Below are positions 1 to 6,789 of a DNA stretch of 15,295 nt, in pieces. The stretch is taken from NCBI GenBank assembly GCA_044357715.1, contig JBIKPA010000044.1, positions 1 through 15,295 of the forward strand. The letters are read 5' to 3'. Numbering within the stretch: the first letter of the stretch is position 1; every line of letters starts with the position of its first letter. The notes beneath the pieces were generated by a model. It was not told the origin of the DNA. It made no database searches and saw only the letters and a program-made list of their open reading frames with translations. This stretch comes from IMCC26207 sp044357715 (GTDB taxonomy: Bacteria > Actinomycetota > Acidimicrobiia > Acidimicrobiales > Microtrichaceae). The translations under genes were made by a program, and so were the position numbers.

Positions 1-652
1 CGCTGGGCGCAGCAGGCGCAGTAGCTGGAGAAGCCGGAGAAGCTGAAGGTGCGGATGGCGGCACCGTGTTGCTCGCCCAAGGTAAAGACGTTCTAGCCTG
101 GGCAGGGTTGACTGGCTGCAGGTCACTCAAGGGGGTGGGGCTCTCCACAACTCGCATCACAGGCGTAGTTGATGGGTCGAACTGATCGGGTTCTGCGGCA
201 TAGGCGGCAGTACCAGCTAGCGCTGGTGAGGTTGAAGCCATGAGCCCAGCAGTAAAGAACAGTAGGAACCTTGGAGTAAGACGGGCCGCAAGTGAGCGGG
301 TCTGTAGTCGTTGACTTTGCAGGGCCACAGCTTGAACGCTACTGACTATGAGCAGGTAGCCAATCAGAGCTATCGCAACAAGGCGGCCTGCGGAGGCCGC
401 AATATCTAGCGGGTCGCGTTCAAAAAAGAAGTTTCGAAATTCGATTCCTGAATGCAACGGCGGGGTAGAGGCAGTGAATCCCCCGCTGCGCAGAAGTAGC
501 GCCAGAGCGACTCCTAACCCGCAGGTCCAAGCCGCCCAAATAAGTAGCTTCGAAAATCGGAAGGCTTGACTGTTGCGCCGAGTATGCGCTGCTTCGGGTT
601 TTTTGACATACGGCTGGGAACGGTTCTGGGACCTGGCTTGGACGGTAGTCAT
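1..652 (-). CDS. Partial multi-pass membrane protein at the distal end of the pilus operon
   Basis: The reading frame opens with ATG at 652 and stays open to the left edge (217 codons, no stop), so the C-terminus is missing. It overlaps the stop of the pseudokinase gene by ATGA (649-652), which supports both the start and co-translation. The product has a basic, Ser/Gln-rich N-terminus, a hydrophobic helix at about residues 36-55, a second at 89-111, a third at 128-146, and then a Pro/Ala/Ser-rich stretch (about 195-217) that looks like a linker to an extracytoplasmic or cytoplasmic domain outside the window. In actinobacterial Tad loci a membrane protein carrying LysM and/or BTAD-type domains is often found near this place, so that is my guess for the missing part. 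The visible sequence contains no LysM motif, and the function is unknown. Coding status rests on the long open frame, the overlap and the ordered hydrophobic segments. Confidence 0.72.
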   Translation of the reverse strand, partial: MTTVQARSQNRSQPYVKKPEAAHTRRNSQAFRFSKLLIWAAWTCGLGVALALLLRSGGFTASTPPLHSGIEFRNFFFERDPLDIAASAGRLVAIALIGYLLIVSSVQAVALQSQRLQTRSLAARLTPRFLLFFTAGLMASTSPALAGTAAYAAEPDQFDPSTTPVMRVVESPTPLSDLQPVNPAQARTSLPWASNTVPPSAPSASPASPATAPAAPS

Positions 653-1971
653 GGTTTGGCCTTCGAGTGCTGTAAAGGTGGGTCTACCAAAGACCCATCG
701 AGGAGCGTGACTACAACTCGGTCACACGATCTTTTGTTTGTTGCGGGGGAAGGAGGCAGTGGCTGGCTGCGCAGGTCCACTGCTTGTTCAACAGTTGAAA
801 CAAGCTGGCTCTCGGCAACTTCTTCAGGTGTTGCCCAGTTCGAGAACTCAAAGAGTTCCCCCGTGGAAGGCCGCAGAAGAAGCACAGTGGCTTGGCCGTC
901 ACAGTTCCAGTCGCCCACTGCGATGCGGTCCTGCGGCAGCCCTACCTGATAGCTGAGCGCACCAACTGTGATGAACTGGCCATCGATCTTTACCTGCTCA
1001 GTACAGGAGTCTCCGTTGACGTCGACCCCTAGGCCGAGGTTGCTGATAGGCCACGACCCGCACGTAGAGCTAGGCGTTGGAGGGGGGTTGGGTTGGACTG
1101 TGGAAGGCGCAATCGGTGGGGCTGTGGTCGGTGCGGCTGTGGTCGGTGCGGCTGTGGTCGGTGCGGCTGTGGTCGGTGGGGCTGCACTCCAAGCGCTCAG
1201 GGCAAATCCGCCAGTGAAAAAGAGCGCTACGGCTGCTGCTGCAAACCCCAAGGTAGCCAAACCTCGTGCTGGCCCACGGGAAGATGTCCGGGGCATGCTC
1301 GAGCCGCGCGCTTGCCGCTGCTGAAACTGCCCTGACTTGAGTCCTTCTGCGGCAAGCCCAAGTTCTCTAGCCGATGTGGCGCCCGAACTGCTACCGCTGC
1401 ACGCAGCGATTTGCCGAAGCTTGTGCGCCTGTTGTTTCCAACGCCATCTTTCGGATCGAGACATCGGAGCGGTCTGAACGCTGGCCACATGGGCGAACAA
1501 CAAGGCAAGCTGTTCCACATCGCCCTGAACTGCAGCCGCAGCCACCCGTTCTGGCAGGTGGCTCAGTGGTTGGGAATCACCTAGTGAGCAGAGTCGGGGT
1601 CGGCCTCGAGCGCCGAGCAGCACATGCTCGGGTCGAAGAGAACCGTGGCTCCAACCTGCGTCATGGAGTTGCTCCACTGCCGTGCAACAGCGTTGAAGCG
1701 AACGAAGCAGTTCTTCACCACTCATGTCTACTGGACGCAGCAGTGTGCGAGGTCCGTTGTCTGCAAGAAGCAGCAGCGTTTTATCGTCCTCTTCTTTAAG
1801 TTCGATCATCTCGACGAGTCCAGAGAGTTTTAAGAGCCCGAGGACTTCTGCTTCATGTCGAAGGCGAGAGCGCTCTCTGGCAGTTGCCGTCTTTACCAAA
1901 ACACGCTGCCCCTGAATGAACCGGTGTGAGATTTTGGCCGTCTCAAAGCGATCTTCAATGGGGGAACTCAT
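649..1971 (-). CDS. Membrane-anchored pseudokinase with Thr/Pro linker and FG-GAP-like C-terminal domain
   Basis: The protein has 440 residues and its start overlaps the stop of the TadG-like gene by ATGA. Residues about 10-165 have a protein-kinase fold signature. VLVK (K27) sits at the beta3 lysine position, E40/E42 at the helix C position, and HGSLRPEHVLL (109-119) at the catalytic loop. GDVEQLALLFAHV (150-162) resembles helix F. The HRD aspartate is replaced by S111, the DFG aspartate by S129 (SLG) and the catalytic-loop asparagine by H116, and no glycine-rich loop is visible, so this is most likely a catalytically dead pseudokinase. One transmembrane helix follows (about 238-260), then a PTTAA-type repeat linker (265-285) and a predicted outer domain with two Asp-rich turns (VDVNGDSC near 316-323, GDWNCDGQ at 353-360) like those of FG-GAP/VCBS-type repeats. 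It may sense or scaffold the pilus machine at the membrane; the role is inferred from context only. Confidence 0.85.
   Translation of the reverse strand: MSSPIEDRFETAKISHRFIQGQRVLVKTATARERSRLRHEAEVLGLLKLSGLVEMIELKEEDDKTLLLLADNGPRTLLRPVDMSGEELLRSLQRCCTAVEQLHDAGWSHGSLRPEHVLLGARGRPRLCSLGDSQPLSHLPERVAAAAVQGDVEQLALLFAHVASVQTAPMSRSERWRWKQQAHKLRQIAACSGSSSGATSARELGLAAEGLKSGQFQQRQARGSSMPRTSSRGPARGLATLGFAAAAVALFFTGGFALSAWSAAPPTTAAPTTAAPTTAAPTTAPPIAPSTVQPNPPPTPSSTCGSWPISNLGLGVDVNGDSCTEQVKIDGQFITVGALSYQVGLPQDRIAVGDWNCDGQATVLLLRPSTGELFEFSNWATPEEVAESQLVSTVEQAVDLRSQPLPPSPATNKRSCDRVVVTLLDGSLVDPPLQHSKAKP
1121..1180. repeat. Four-copy 15-bp tandem repeat encoding a PTTAA linker
   Basis: Four head-to-tail copies of a 15-bp unit (+ strand GCTGTGGTCGGTGCG) lie at 1121-1135, 1136-1150, 1151-1165 and 1166-1180; the last ends in GGG instead of GCG. 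A degenerate half copy precedes them. Read on the minus strand in the frame of the pseudokinase gene, each unit encodes Pro-Thr-Thr-Ala-Ala or a close variant just outside the transmembrane helix. The near-identity of the copies at DNA level points to recent slippage, so linker length may vary between strains. Confidence 0.93.
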
Positions 1972-2462
1972 TTGAGTATCCGTCCGGCAGAGGTGACAGT
2001 GACGTCTTCGTAGTCAGTTCTTCCTGGAAGGGCTTTCATCATGATGTGCGGGACTCGCACGGTGATCCGAACCTCAATCGACTTGCGGTCAGCGCTCACT
2101 TTCACAATGACTGGTCCACGCAAGCTCGCCGAGGGCACTCTTGAAGCGATGTGAGCGCGGGCAACTCGATTGGCAGCAGCGATATCTATGAGTAGGTCAC
2201 CGTTGTACTGAATGAGGCGGGTGTCGAGCATGCCGGCCGCATCATCGGCTGCGGCCGAGACGCTTCTTTGAGCGCTGCGTTGAGCAAGGAAAATTGCGGT
2301 TAAGTCAATGGAAATTGACCCCAGAACAAAGAAGACCAGCATCGCAGCGGGAACAAGCATGAGCGCAGTGCCGCGAGCTGCTCCTACTGAACGACCCGCT
2401 CTAGTAGCAGTAGCAGTTTCAGTTCGATGCGCAGGGTGTTGCGAACTGCTCGAAGTTGGCAC
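1968..2462 (-). CDS. TadG-like pilus assembly protein
   Basis: This small protein (164 residues) has one N-terminal membrane helix (about 35-55) preceded by a basic segment ending in RGTALMLVPA, which resembles the entry of TadG/TadE-type proteins. The following segment, IDLTAIFLAQRSAQRSVSAA (52-71), is typical of TadG: an acidic residue in the helix and then an amphipathic Ala-rich helix. The rest is a predicted extracytoplasmic beta-rich domain. The ATG at 2462 is the only start that keeps the basic RxxRG segment; it lies 44 nt inside the upstream gene, and no other ATG, GTG or TTG in frame precedes the helix. The stop overlaps the pseudokinase start. It probably acts as an exported minor component of the Tad machine. 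It is short compared with the larger von Willebrand-domain TadG proteins of Gram-negative bacteria. Confidence 0.82.
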   Translation of the reverse strand: MPTSSSSQHPAHRTETATATRAGRSVGAARGTALMLVPAAMLVFFVLGSISIDLTAIFLAQRSAQRSVSAAADDAAGMLDTRLIQYNGDLLIDIAAANRVARAHIASRVPSASLRGPVIVKVSADRKSIEVRITVRVPHIMMKALPGRTDYEDVTVTSAGRILK

Positions 2463-2907
2463 TTGCGGTCACCTCTCTGTGGGCATCAATAAGTTCGGTC
2501 TGTGTGACGCTCACTGCAGTGCTGCCAGCGCCGCCAATAAAAGGCACGCGCACCCAGGGAACCCAGGTACTGAGCTGAACTACCGCTACTGCGCAGGGTC
2601 CAAACCCCTGAGGTTCGCTCGGAAGGATTCGTACCCGGCCAGGCGAGACGCCTCGCTGGGTTAAGGACTCTTTGGCAGCAGCCTCGCCGAGCACTCGAGC
2701 TTGGAAGTAGTTCTGTTGCTCTGTGTAGGTCCGGAGGTACTCGCCGGCTGCGGTGTCAAGCGCCATTCGGGTATCGAGAATCGACCATAGGTTGAGAATG
2801 ACAAGCGTGCCTGCCAGAAAAATCAGCATGCCGAAAATCAGACCCTCACCACCACCAACGGCCCCGCGTTCCCCAAGAACTACTCGTCTTGGGATTCCAA
2901 GTTTCAC
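2419..2907 (-). CDS. TadE-like pseudopilin
   Basis: The protein has 162 residues. A short basic, glycine-rich N-terminus (GERGAVGGGEG, 12-22) leads straight into one hydrophobic helix (about 23-42). A segment rich in Ala, Arg and aromatic residues follows (MALDTAAGEYLRTYTEQQ, 48-65), as in TadE-type minor pseudopilins, where this region continues the pilin helix. The remainder is a predicted extracytoplasmic domain with two cysteines (residues 104 and 159), which might pair. It starts with GTG at 2907, overlapping the preceding stop (GTGA), and its 3' end overlaps the TadG-like gene by 44 nt. Assignment to the TadE family is by topology and operon position rather than by a diagnostic motif. 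Confidence 0.8.
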   Translation of the reverse strand: MKLGIPRRVVLGERGAVGGGEGLIFGMLIFLAGTLVILNLWSILDTRMALDTAAGEYLRTYTEQQNYFQARVLGEAAAKESLTQRGVSPGRVRILPSEPQGFGPCAVAVVQLSTWVPWVRVPFIGGAGSTAVSVTQTELIDAHREVTASANFEQFATPCASN

Positions 2908-3371
2908 TTTCCTTCCCTTCGAATAATGATCCGGCGATCGACTGCACCCAAGATGGGTCCTGAGCTGATGAGTCGTGGCAGCAGGCCCATAGCCGGTGAG
3001 CGAACACGCAGAACAACCACAGAGGTGTTGGTGTGTTCGAACTCCATGCTCACTCTGTGGCCGTAGCTGCCGAGTGACTGACGTGCTTTATCAATGGCAC
3101 TGGCCTCGAGTTGATGTAGCGAGGCTAAAGACTGCGACTCATCAATAGGAGCGGACGCAACTCGGCGAGCAGCATCGAAGGCAACCGAGTCCACGGTGCT
3201 TCGAGTCCAGAGTCCAAGCGAAACGTTCGAGGCAAAGCCGAGCAGCGCAATCATCATTGCAACGCCAATTGTTGTGCCAAGGATGCCCGTTGCGCGCTCA
3301 GAGGCCATGCTTCTGGGCTGCCGAAAGAAATCAAGGCAGCGCTCGCCGAGTTGATCTGCAGCAGGAATCAC
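2904..3371 (-). CDS. TadE/TadG-like membrane pseudopilin
   Basis: The protein has 155 residues with one hydrophobic helix at about 29-52, preceded by SERATGILG. An Ala/Arg-rich segment follows (VDSVAFDAARRVASAP, 60-75), and the remainder is predicted to lie outside the membrane. This topology fits the second TadE-like protein usual in actinobacterial Tad operons. The GTG start at 3371 forms a GTGA overlap with the stop of the pilin-like gene. An alternative ATG at 3308 (residue 22) would give a more standard short N-terminus, so the start is not settled. It probably works as a minor subunit or assembly factor with the two genes that follow. Confidence 0.78.
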   Translation of the reverse strand: MIPAADQLGERCLDFFRQPRSMASERATGILGTTIGVAMMIALLGFASNVSLGLWTRSTVDSVAFDAARRVASAPIDESQSLASLHQLEASAIDKARQSLGSYGHRVSMEFEHTNTSVVVLRVRSPAMGLLPRLISSGPILGAVDRRIIIRREGK

Positions 3372-3640
3372 CGGCCGATTTGCTCCACTTGCGTGCGAGT
3401 CCGGCTCGTGGCGGTGCTCATCATGCTGTTGAACCCCGTCCAGAGTGCAATTCCAAGAAATGCGACAATTAGTACTGCAACAGCAGTCGAAATTACTCCT
3501 TCGCCTCGTTCTGATTTCCGCTTTCTTGGAGCAGCAAGAGCAGTGTCGGGAGTGACGACAAGAGGTGTCGAAACTGCGGTGCCTAGAGTCACTTTTTGGA
3601 GTTCAGTGACGCTACTTGTGTCTGTATGTGTGGTTTGCAT
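3368..3640 (-). CDS. Small pilin-like single-pass protein (candidate Tad pilin)
   Basis: The protein has 90 residues starting at ATG 3640. The frame stays open upstream to 3952, but that part lies inside tadC, is Ser/Arg-rich and unlike a protein, so I place the start here. An N-terminal region of about 45 residues ends in a basic stretch (RKRKSERGEG, 39-48). One hydrophobic helix follows (about 49-68) and then a short polar C-terminus ending in RTQVEQIGR. Position (directly after tadC and before two TadE-like genes), size and topology suggest the major or a minor pilin subunit. It does not show the usual Flp prepilin signature (Gly cleavage site followed by Glu-Tyr at +5/+6), and no prepilin peptidase gene is visible in the window. 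A 47-nt gap separates it from tadC, the largest inside the operon. The ribosome binding site is weak (AAGAAAG or GAAG). Confidence 0.77.
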   Translation of the reverse strand: MQTTHTDTSSVTELQKVTLGTAVSTPLVVTPDTALAAPRKRKSERGEGVISTAVAVLIVAFLGIALWTGFNSMMSTATSRTRTQVEQIGR

Positions 3641-3687
3641 AGTGGTACTTCGCTTTCTTGTAGTGGTGATTAGTTGTGGTGACTGCT

Positions 3688-4605
3688 TCAGGAGGCACCT
3701 GCGACTTGAGCCATCGCTGAGTAGAAGGGCACTGCTAGAAAGATCAGACCTGGTACTAGCGTTGCCACTGTGACTGGTATCCAGACCAGCTGGGCTCGAC
3801 GCTCGATCGACTCGATGAGCTCGCGATGCGCCTCTGCTCGAACTGACCGGGCCTCGGCTGCAATCAAGCTGCCAAGGTCGCCTGCCTCGCCGTGAAGGCC
3901 AAGAACTGCAACGAATCCGCGTATCGAGTCCAAATTTGCTCGTTCGGCCCACTCTGCAAGCGCCGTGGTTTCTGATACCCCCTGGCGAATCCTGAGCATC
4001 ACTGCCGTCAGGTCTTGGGCGGCCACTCCTGAACCGCGATCTGCAAGACGAGATAGCCCGGCGGTCAGGGAGTAGCCAGCGCAGAGAAGCATTCCGAGTT
4101 GTTCAACAATCACGGGGAGTTCTGCCTGAAGTTTGCGTTGGCGTTGAACGATTTTTGTGGACAGGCTTTGTTCAAGGCCAATAGCTGCTAGCAGCGGTAG
4201 CCCAATGATGAGCAGTATCGAAATTGCAGTTGGTGGAGAAATCCATAGGGCTAGGAGCGATCCCGCGGTGAGCCCAAGAACTGCTGCGACTACTTGCTGA
4301 AGTCTGAAAGACACCGGATCTTGCTGCAGACCTGCGCGCTCAAGGCGGGTCTCGATAGGCGTATCGATTCCAAGTAGTTGGCTTCCCTTTGCCCCAAGAT
4401 CTGCAAGAACAGGACCAAGAACTTGTCGAAGAGATGAGAGCGGCCCCAGGTGGCTAGGGCCTACTGGGAGTCCTGTTCGAGCGTGTCGGGTATAGGGCCG
4501 GAGTCGCTCAACTAGTGAGTGTTGACGAATCCAGGGGAGTTCACTGAGGCAGAAGGTGAGCCCCACCCCGAAGAGGAGGAGCATGCCTAGGTCAAGAAGG
4601 ATCAT
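3688..4605 (-). CDS. tadC: TadC-like inner-membrane platform protein (T2SSF domain)
   Basis: The protein has 305 residues from ATG 4605. The frame is open further upstream to 4686, but that part overlaps the end of tadB and the sequence becomes hydrophobic and pilus-like only from ATG 4605, 13 nt after the tadB stop. Hydrophobic segments lie at about 2-20, 103-122, 126-146 and 273-298. The type II secretion F domain spans about 160-270 and includes AELPVIVEQLGMLLCAGYSL (161-180) and GLHGEAGDLGSL (236-247), both typical of TadC/GspF-like proteins. It would form the inner-membrane platform together with TadB and work with the TadA ATPase to assemble or export the pilus. TadB and TadC are similar in architecture, so the split of names follows gene order. 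Confidence 0.9.
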   Translation of the reverse strand: MILLDLGMLLLFGVGLTFCLSELPWIRQHSLVERLRPYTRHARTGLPVGPSHLGPLSSLRQVLGPVLADLGAKGSQLLGIDTPIETRLERAGLQQDPVSFRLQQVVAAVLGLTAGSLLALWISPPTAISILLIIGLPLLAAIGLEQSLSTKIVQRQRKLQAELPVIVEQLGMLLCAGYSLTAGLSRLADRGSGVAAQDLTAVMLRIRQGVSETTALAEWAERANLDSIRGFVAVLGLHGEAGDLGSLIAAEARSVRAEAHRELIESIERRAQLVWIPVTVATLVPGLIFLAVPFYSAMAQVAGAS

Positions 4606-4618
4606 TGAGGCCTGCAGT

Positions 4619-5497
4619 TCATCGGTCGAACACCCGTTGGGCTTCTGGGAGGCGCATAACCCGGCTGGCCCACAGCCAGCACACAATTATTAGAGTGATT
4701 CCGACCGAGACAAGTACTTGACCAATCGGAGACCGGTAGGCCGCAGAGCCGTTCCCTACGCTCAGGCCAGCTAGTGCCATTCCGGCTGGAACTAAGATCA
4801 CGAAGATCCTTGCGAGCCGGGCGCCTGCTTGCTTGGCATCGGCTTCTTTGCGGCCGAGAAGGTCTTGACGGCGGTCCTCGGCTAGCGCAGCAAGTCGGGA
4901 GTCGATATCGCCTCCGACTTGTGTTGCCACGAGGAGGGTCTCAAACGTTGCATCGGCTGTTGGATCAGCAAGCCGATCTTTGAGCACAACAATTGTGCGC
5001 TCAAAGTCTGTTGTTAGCGACCACTCTCTTTGAGCCGCTTGAAATGCTGGGCGCAGTTCAACCGGTCCGCGTAGTCCGACCTCAAGCAGAGCCTGCGGAA
5101 TTGACCGGCCAACTGATCCGGTGAGAACTCGAAGCTCTTCTATAAACCGTGGCCAAGACTCACGTGCTACTGCTTTGGCTTTGGCGCGTCTCTTTCGCCA
5201 AATGGCAGCCGGCATTGTTGCAGCACAGCCACCTATAAGAAGTGTTGAGATGCCAAGGCCAAAGATTGCTGCCGCCGGGATCATCGCCAGAAATCCAACA
5301 AGAATTGATGCGCAGAAAAACTGAATCGGCGAGACGCCATCAAGACCAGCTTGTTGAAGTAATTGGTGAATTCGAGTGTTGATGAGAGTCCAGGGGGGAG
5401 TGCGCTCTGCGTCACCTCTTTTCTTGCCGGCATCTGAATGAGTCAGCAAGAAGTACACACCAAGGGCGGCGCAGGCCGACAGCAGAATTGAGCTCAC
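4619..5497 (-). CDS. tadB: TadB-like inner-membrane platform protein (T2SSF domain)
   Basis: The protein has 292 residues and starts at GTG 5497 in a GTGA overlap with the tadA stop. A hydrophobic N-terminal helix (about 3-19) is followed by a cytoplasmic stretch, two helices at about 60-98, the T2SSF domain (about 115-240) and two C-terminal helices (about 229-249 and 258-277). Family-like motifs are SWPRFIEELRVLTGSVGRSI (114-133) and LLVATQVGGDIDSRL (188-202). It is the partner of TadC in the membrane platform that couples ATP hydrolysis by TadA to subunit assembly. The overlap with tadA suggests coupled translation, which would keep ATPase and platform in proportion. Confidence 0.92.
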   Translation of the reverse strand: MSSILLSACAALGVYFLLTHSDAGKKRGDAERTPPWTLINTRIHQLLQQAGLDGVSPIQFFCASILVGFLAMIPAAAIFGLGISTLLIGGCAATMPAAIWRKRRAKAKAVARESWPRFIEELRVLTGSVGRSIPQALLEVGLRGPVELRPAFQAAQREWSLTTDFERTIVVLKDRLADPTADATFETLLVATQVGGDIDSRLAALAEDRRQDLLGRKEADAKQAGARLARIFVILVPAGMALAGLSVGNGSAAYRSPIGQVLVSVGITLIIVCWLWASRVMRLPEAQRVFDR

Positions 5498-6789
5498 CGA
5501 TGCTCCTCGGTCAACGCGCAGAGCTTGCGAACATCAAAGCCATGGCGGGCGAGTTCTTTAGTCGCCCGGAGTGGTAGAAGCCCAGTTGGTCGCAGTTGGG
5601 CGCTATCGCTGCTGCGATTGAACAGCTCAGTAGTCGTGAACTGCACTGCATCTGCCCCGGCGGTGTGGTCTTCAACTGCCACAATCTCGGTGACACGTGG
5701 GCCATTCGGCCCTCGCTCTGTGTGCACCACAAGATCGACGGCCTCGCTCACTAGGTTGTTAAGTGCCGCTACTGGGAGATCGCTTGCCGCATCTGAGAGT
5801 TGGGCAACGAATCGCAACCGGGTGAGTGCTGTGCGAGCTGATCCGGCATGGATTGTTGTGTATCCGGTTACTCCTGAGGAGAGCGTGAGTAGGAGCGGCA
5901 GTGCTTCACGGTCGCGAACCTCACCAACGATTGCCACGTCAGGAGCCATCCGTAAGAAGCCCGCTACGAGTCGTCGCAGGTCAATCTCTGGCCGATCAGC
6001 TCGTGATGGGCGGGTCTGCATGCTTGCAACATTTGCCAGCGGAACATCAGCTTCAAAGACTTCTTCCGCAATTACAACGCGTCGTGAGGGATCTAGTTCG
6101 GCAGCGCAGCAAGAGAGCAGAGTGGTTTTTCCGGCCCCAGGGGCTCCAGCGAAAATGATGCTCAACCGCGATCGAACTGCTGCGCTAAGAAACTCCGCGG
6201 CCTGTGGCGAGAGTGACCCCCGATTGACGAGTTCATCAAGACGAGTGATTGCAACTCCGGTGAATTTCCGAATGTTGAGCATCAGGTGACCGCCGCGCGC
6301 TAGGTCGCCATGCACAATGTGAATACGTGCGCCATTGTCTAGCTGGGCATCCTGTAGGCCCTCGGTGGGGTCGAGTTTGCGATGGGAACTACTTGAATCG
6401 TCGAGCAGCTTGGTAAGCGTGCGAGCCACGTGATCGTCGTCGTGAAAGACCTCATCATGAAATGAGCTTCCGCTGGAATGGCGCCGAACGAAGATCAGGT
6501 CGGGGGAGTTGACCATAATTTCCCAGACATCATCGTCTTGCAGAAGGTCAGTAAGTGGACCGTATTGAGCCAGGTTTCGAAATGCCCTATCGGAGACACC
6601 CACTGGGTCTGAAAGCGAAATAGCCCGTTGGCCTCGGTTGTGTTCGTCGGACCATTCGTTGACTGCGGTCTCGATCAGATCTCTGAGCATCTCAGAGCCT
6701 GCAGCGGTATCGACATCTAGCGAGAGTGCCGTTGCGCGCACCTGAACAAGCTGTTCTAGTTCGGCGAGAGGAGAGACCATGGCATGCAT
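5494..6789 (-). CDS. tadA: TadA/CpaF-type pilus assembly ATPase
   Basis: The protein has 431 residues and belongs to the TadA/CpaF branch of secretion ATPases. The N-terminal domain (about 60-180) contains the family-type VWEIMVNSPDLIFV (88-101). The ATPase core has Walker A GAPGAGKTT (215-223, K221), an acidic box around AEEVFEADVPL (241-251), Walker B-like PDVAIVGEVRD (283-293, E290) and the His box GYTTIHAGSA (309-318), so it looks catalytically intact. It hydrolyses ATP to drive assembly or export of Tad pilin subunits at the cytoplasmic face of the TadB/TadC platform. ATG 6789 shares one base with the upstream stop (TGATG) and has a purine-rich AAGAAGAGA about 9 nt upstream; ATG 6780 (residue 4) is the alternative. 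No feature of a broken gene is seen. Confidence 0.96.
   Translation of the reverse strand: MHAMVSPLAELEQLVQVRATALSLDVDTAAGSEMLRDLIETAVNEWSDEHNRGQRAISLSDPVGVSDRAFRNLAQYGPLTDLLQDDDVWEIMVNSPDLIFVRRHSSGSSFHDEVFHDDDHVARTLTKLLDDSSSSHRKLDPTEGLQDAQLDNGARIHIVHGDLARGGHLMLNIRKFTGVAITRLDELVNRGSLSPQAAEFLSAAVRSRLSIIFAGAPGAGKTTLLSCCAAELDPSRRVVIAEEVFEADVPLANVASMQTRPSRADRPEIDLRRLVAGFLRMAPDVAIVGEVRDREALPLLLTLSSGVTGYTTIHAGSARTALTRLRFVAQLSDAASDLPVAALNNLVSEAVDLVVHTERGPNGPRVTEIVAVEDHTAGADAVQFTTTELFNRSSDSAQLRPTGLLPLRATKELARHGFDVRKLCALTEEHR

Noticed and set aside
1121..1180. Possible CRISPR-like array
   Set aside because: The units are 15 bp and directly adjacent without spacers, and they keep the coding frame.
968..1324. 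+ strand frame with repeated Val-Val-Gly-Ala-Ala
   Set aside because: It is the antisense reading of the PTTAA repeat of the pseudokinase gene; nothing else in it is protein-like.
3641..3952. N-terminal extension of the pilin-like protein
   Set aside because: It lies within tadC in another frame and reads as Arg/Ser-rich shadow sequence; ATG 3640 gives the expected size.
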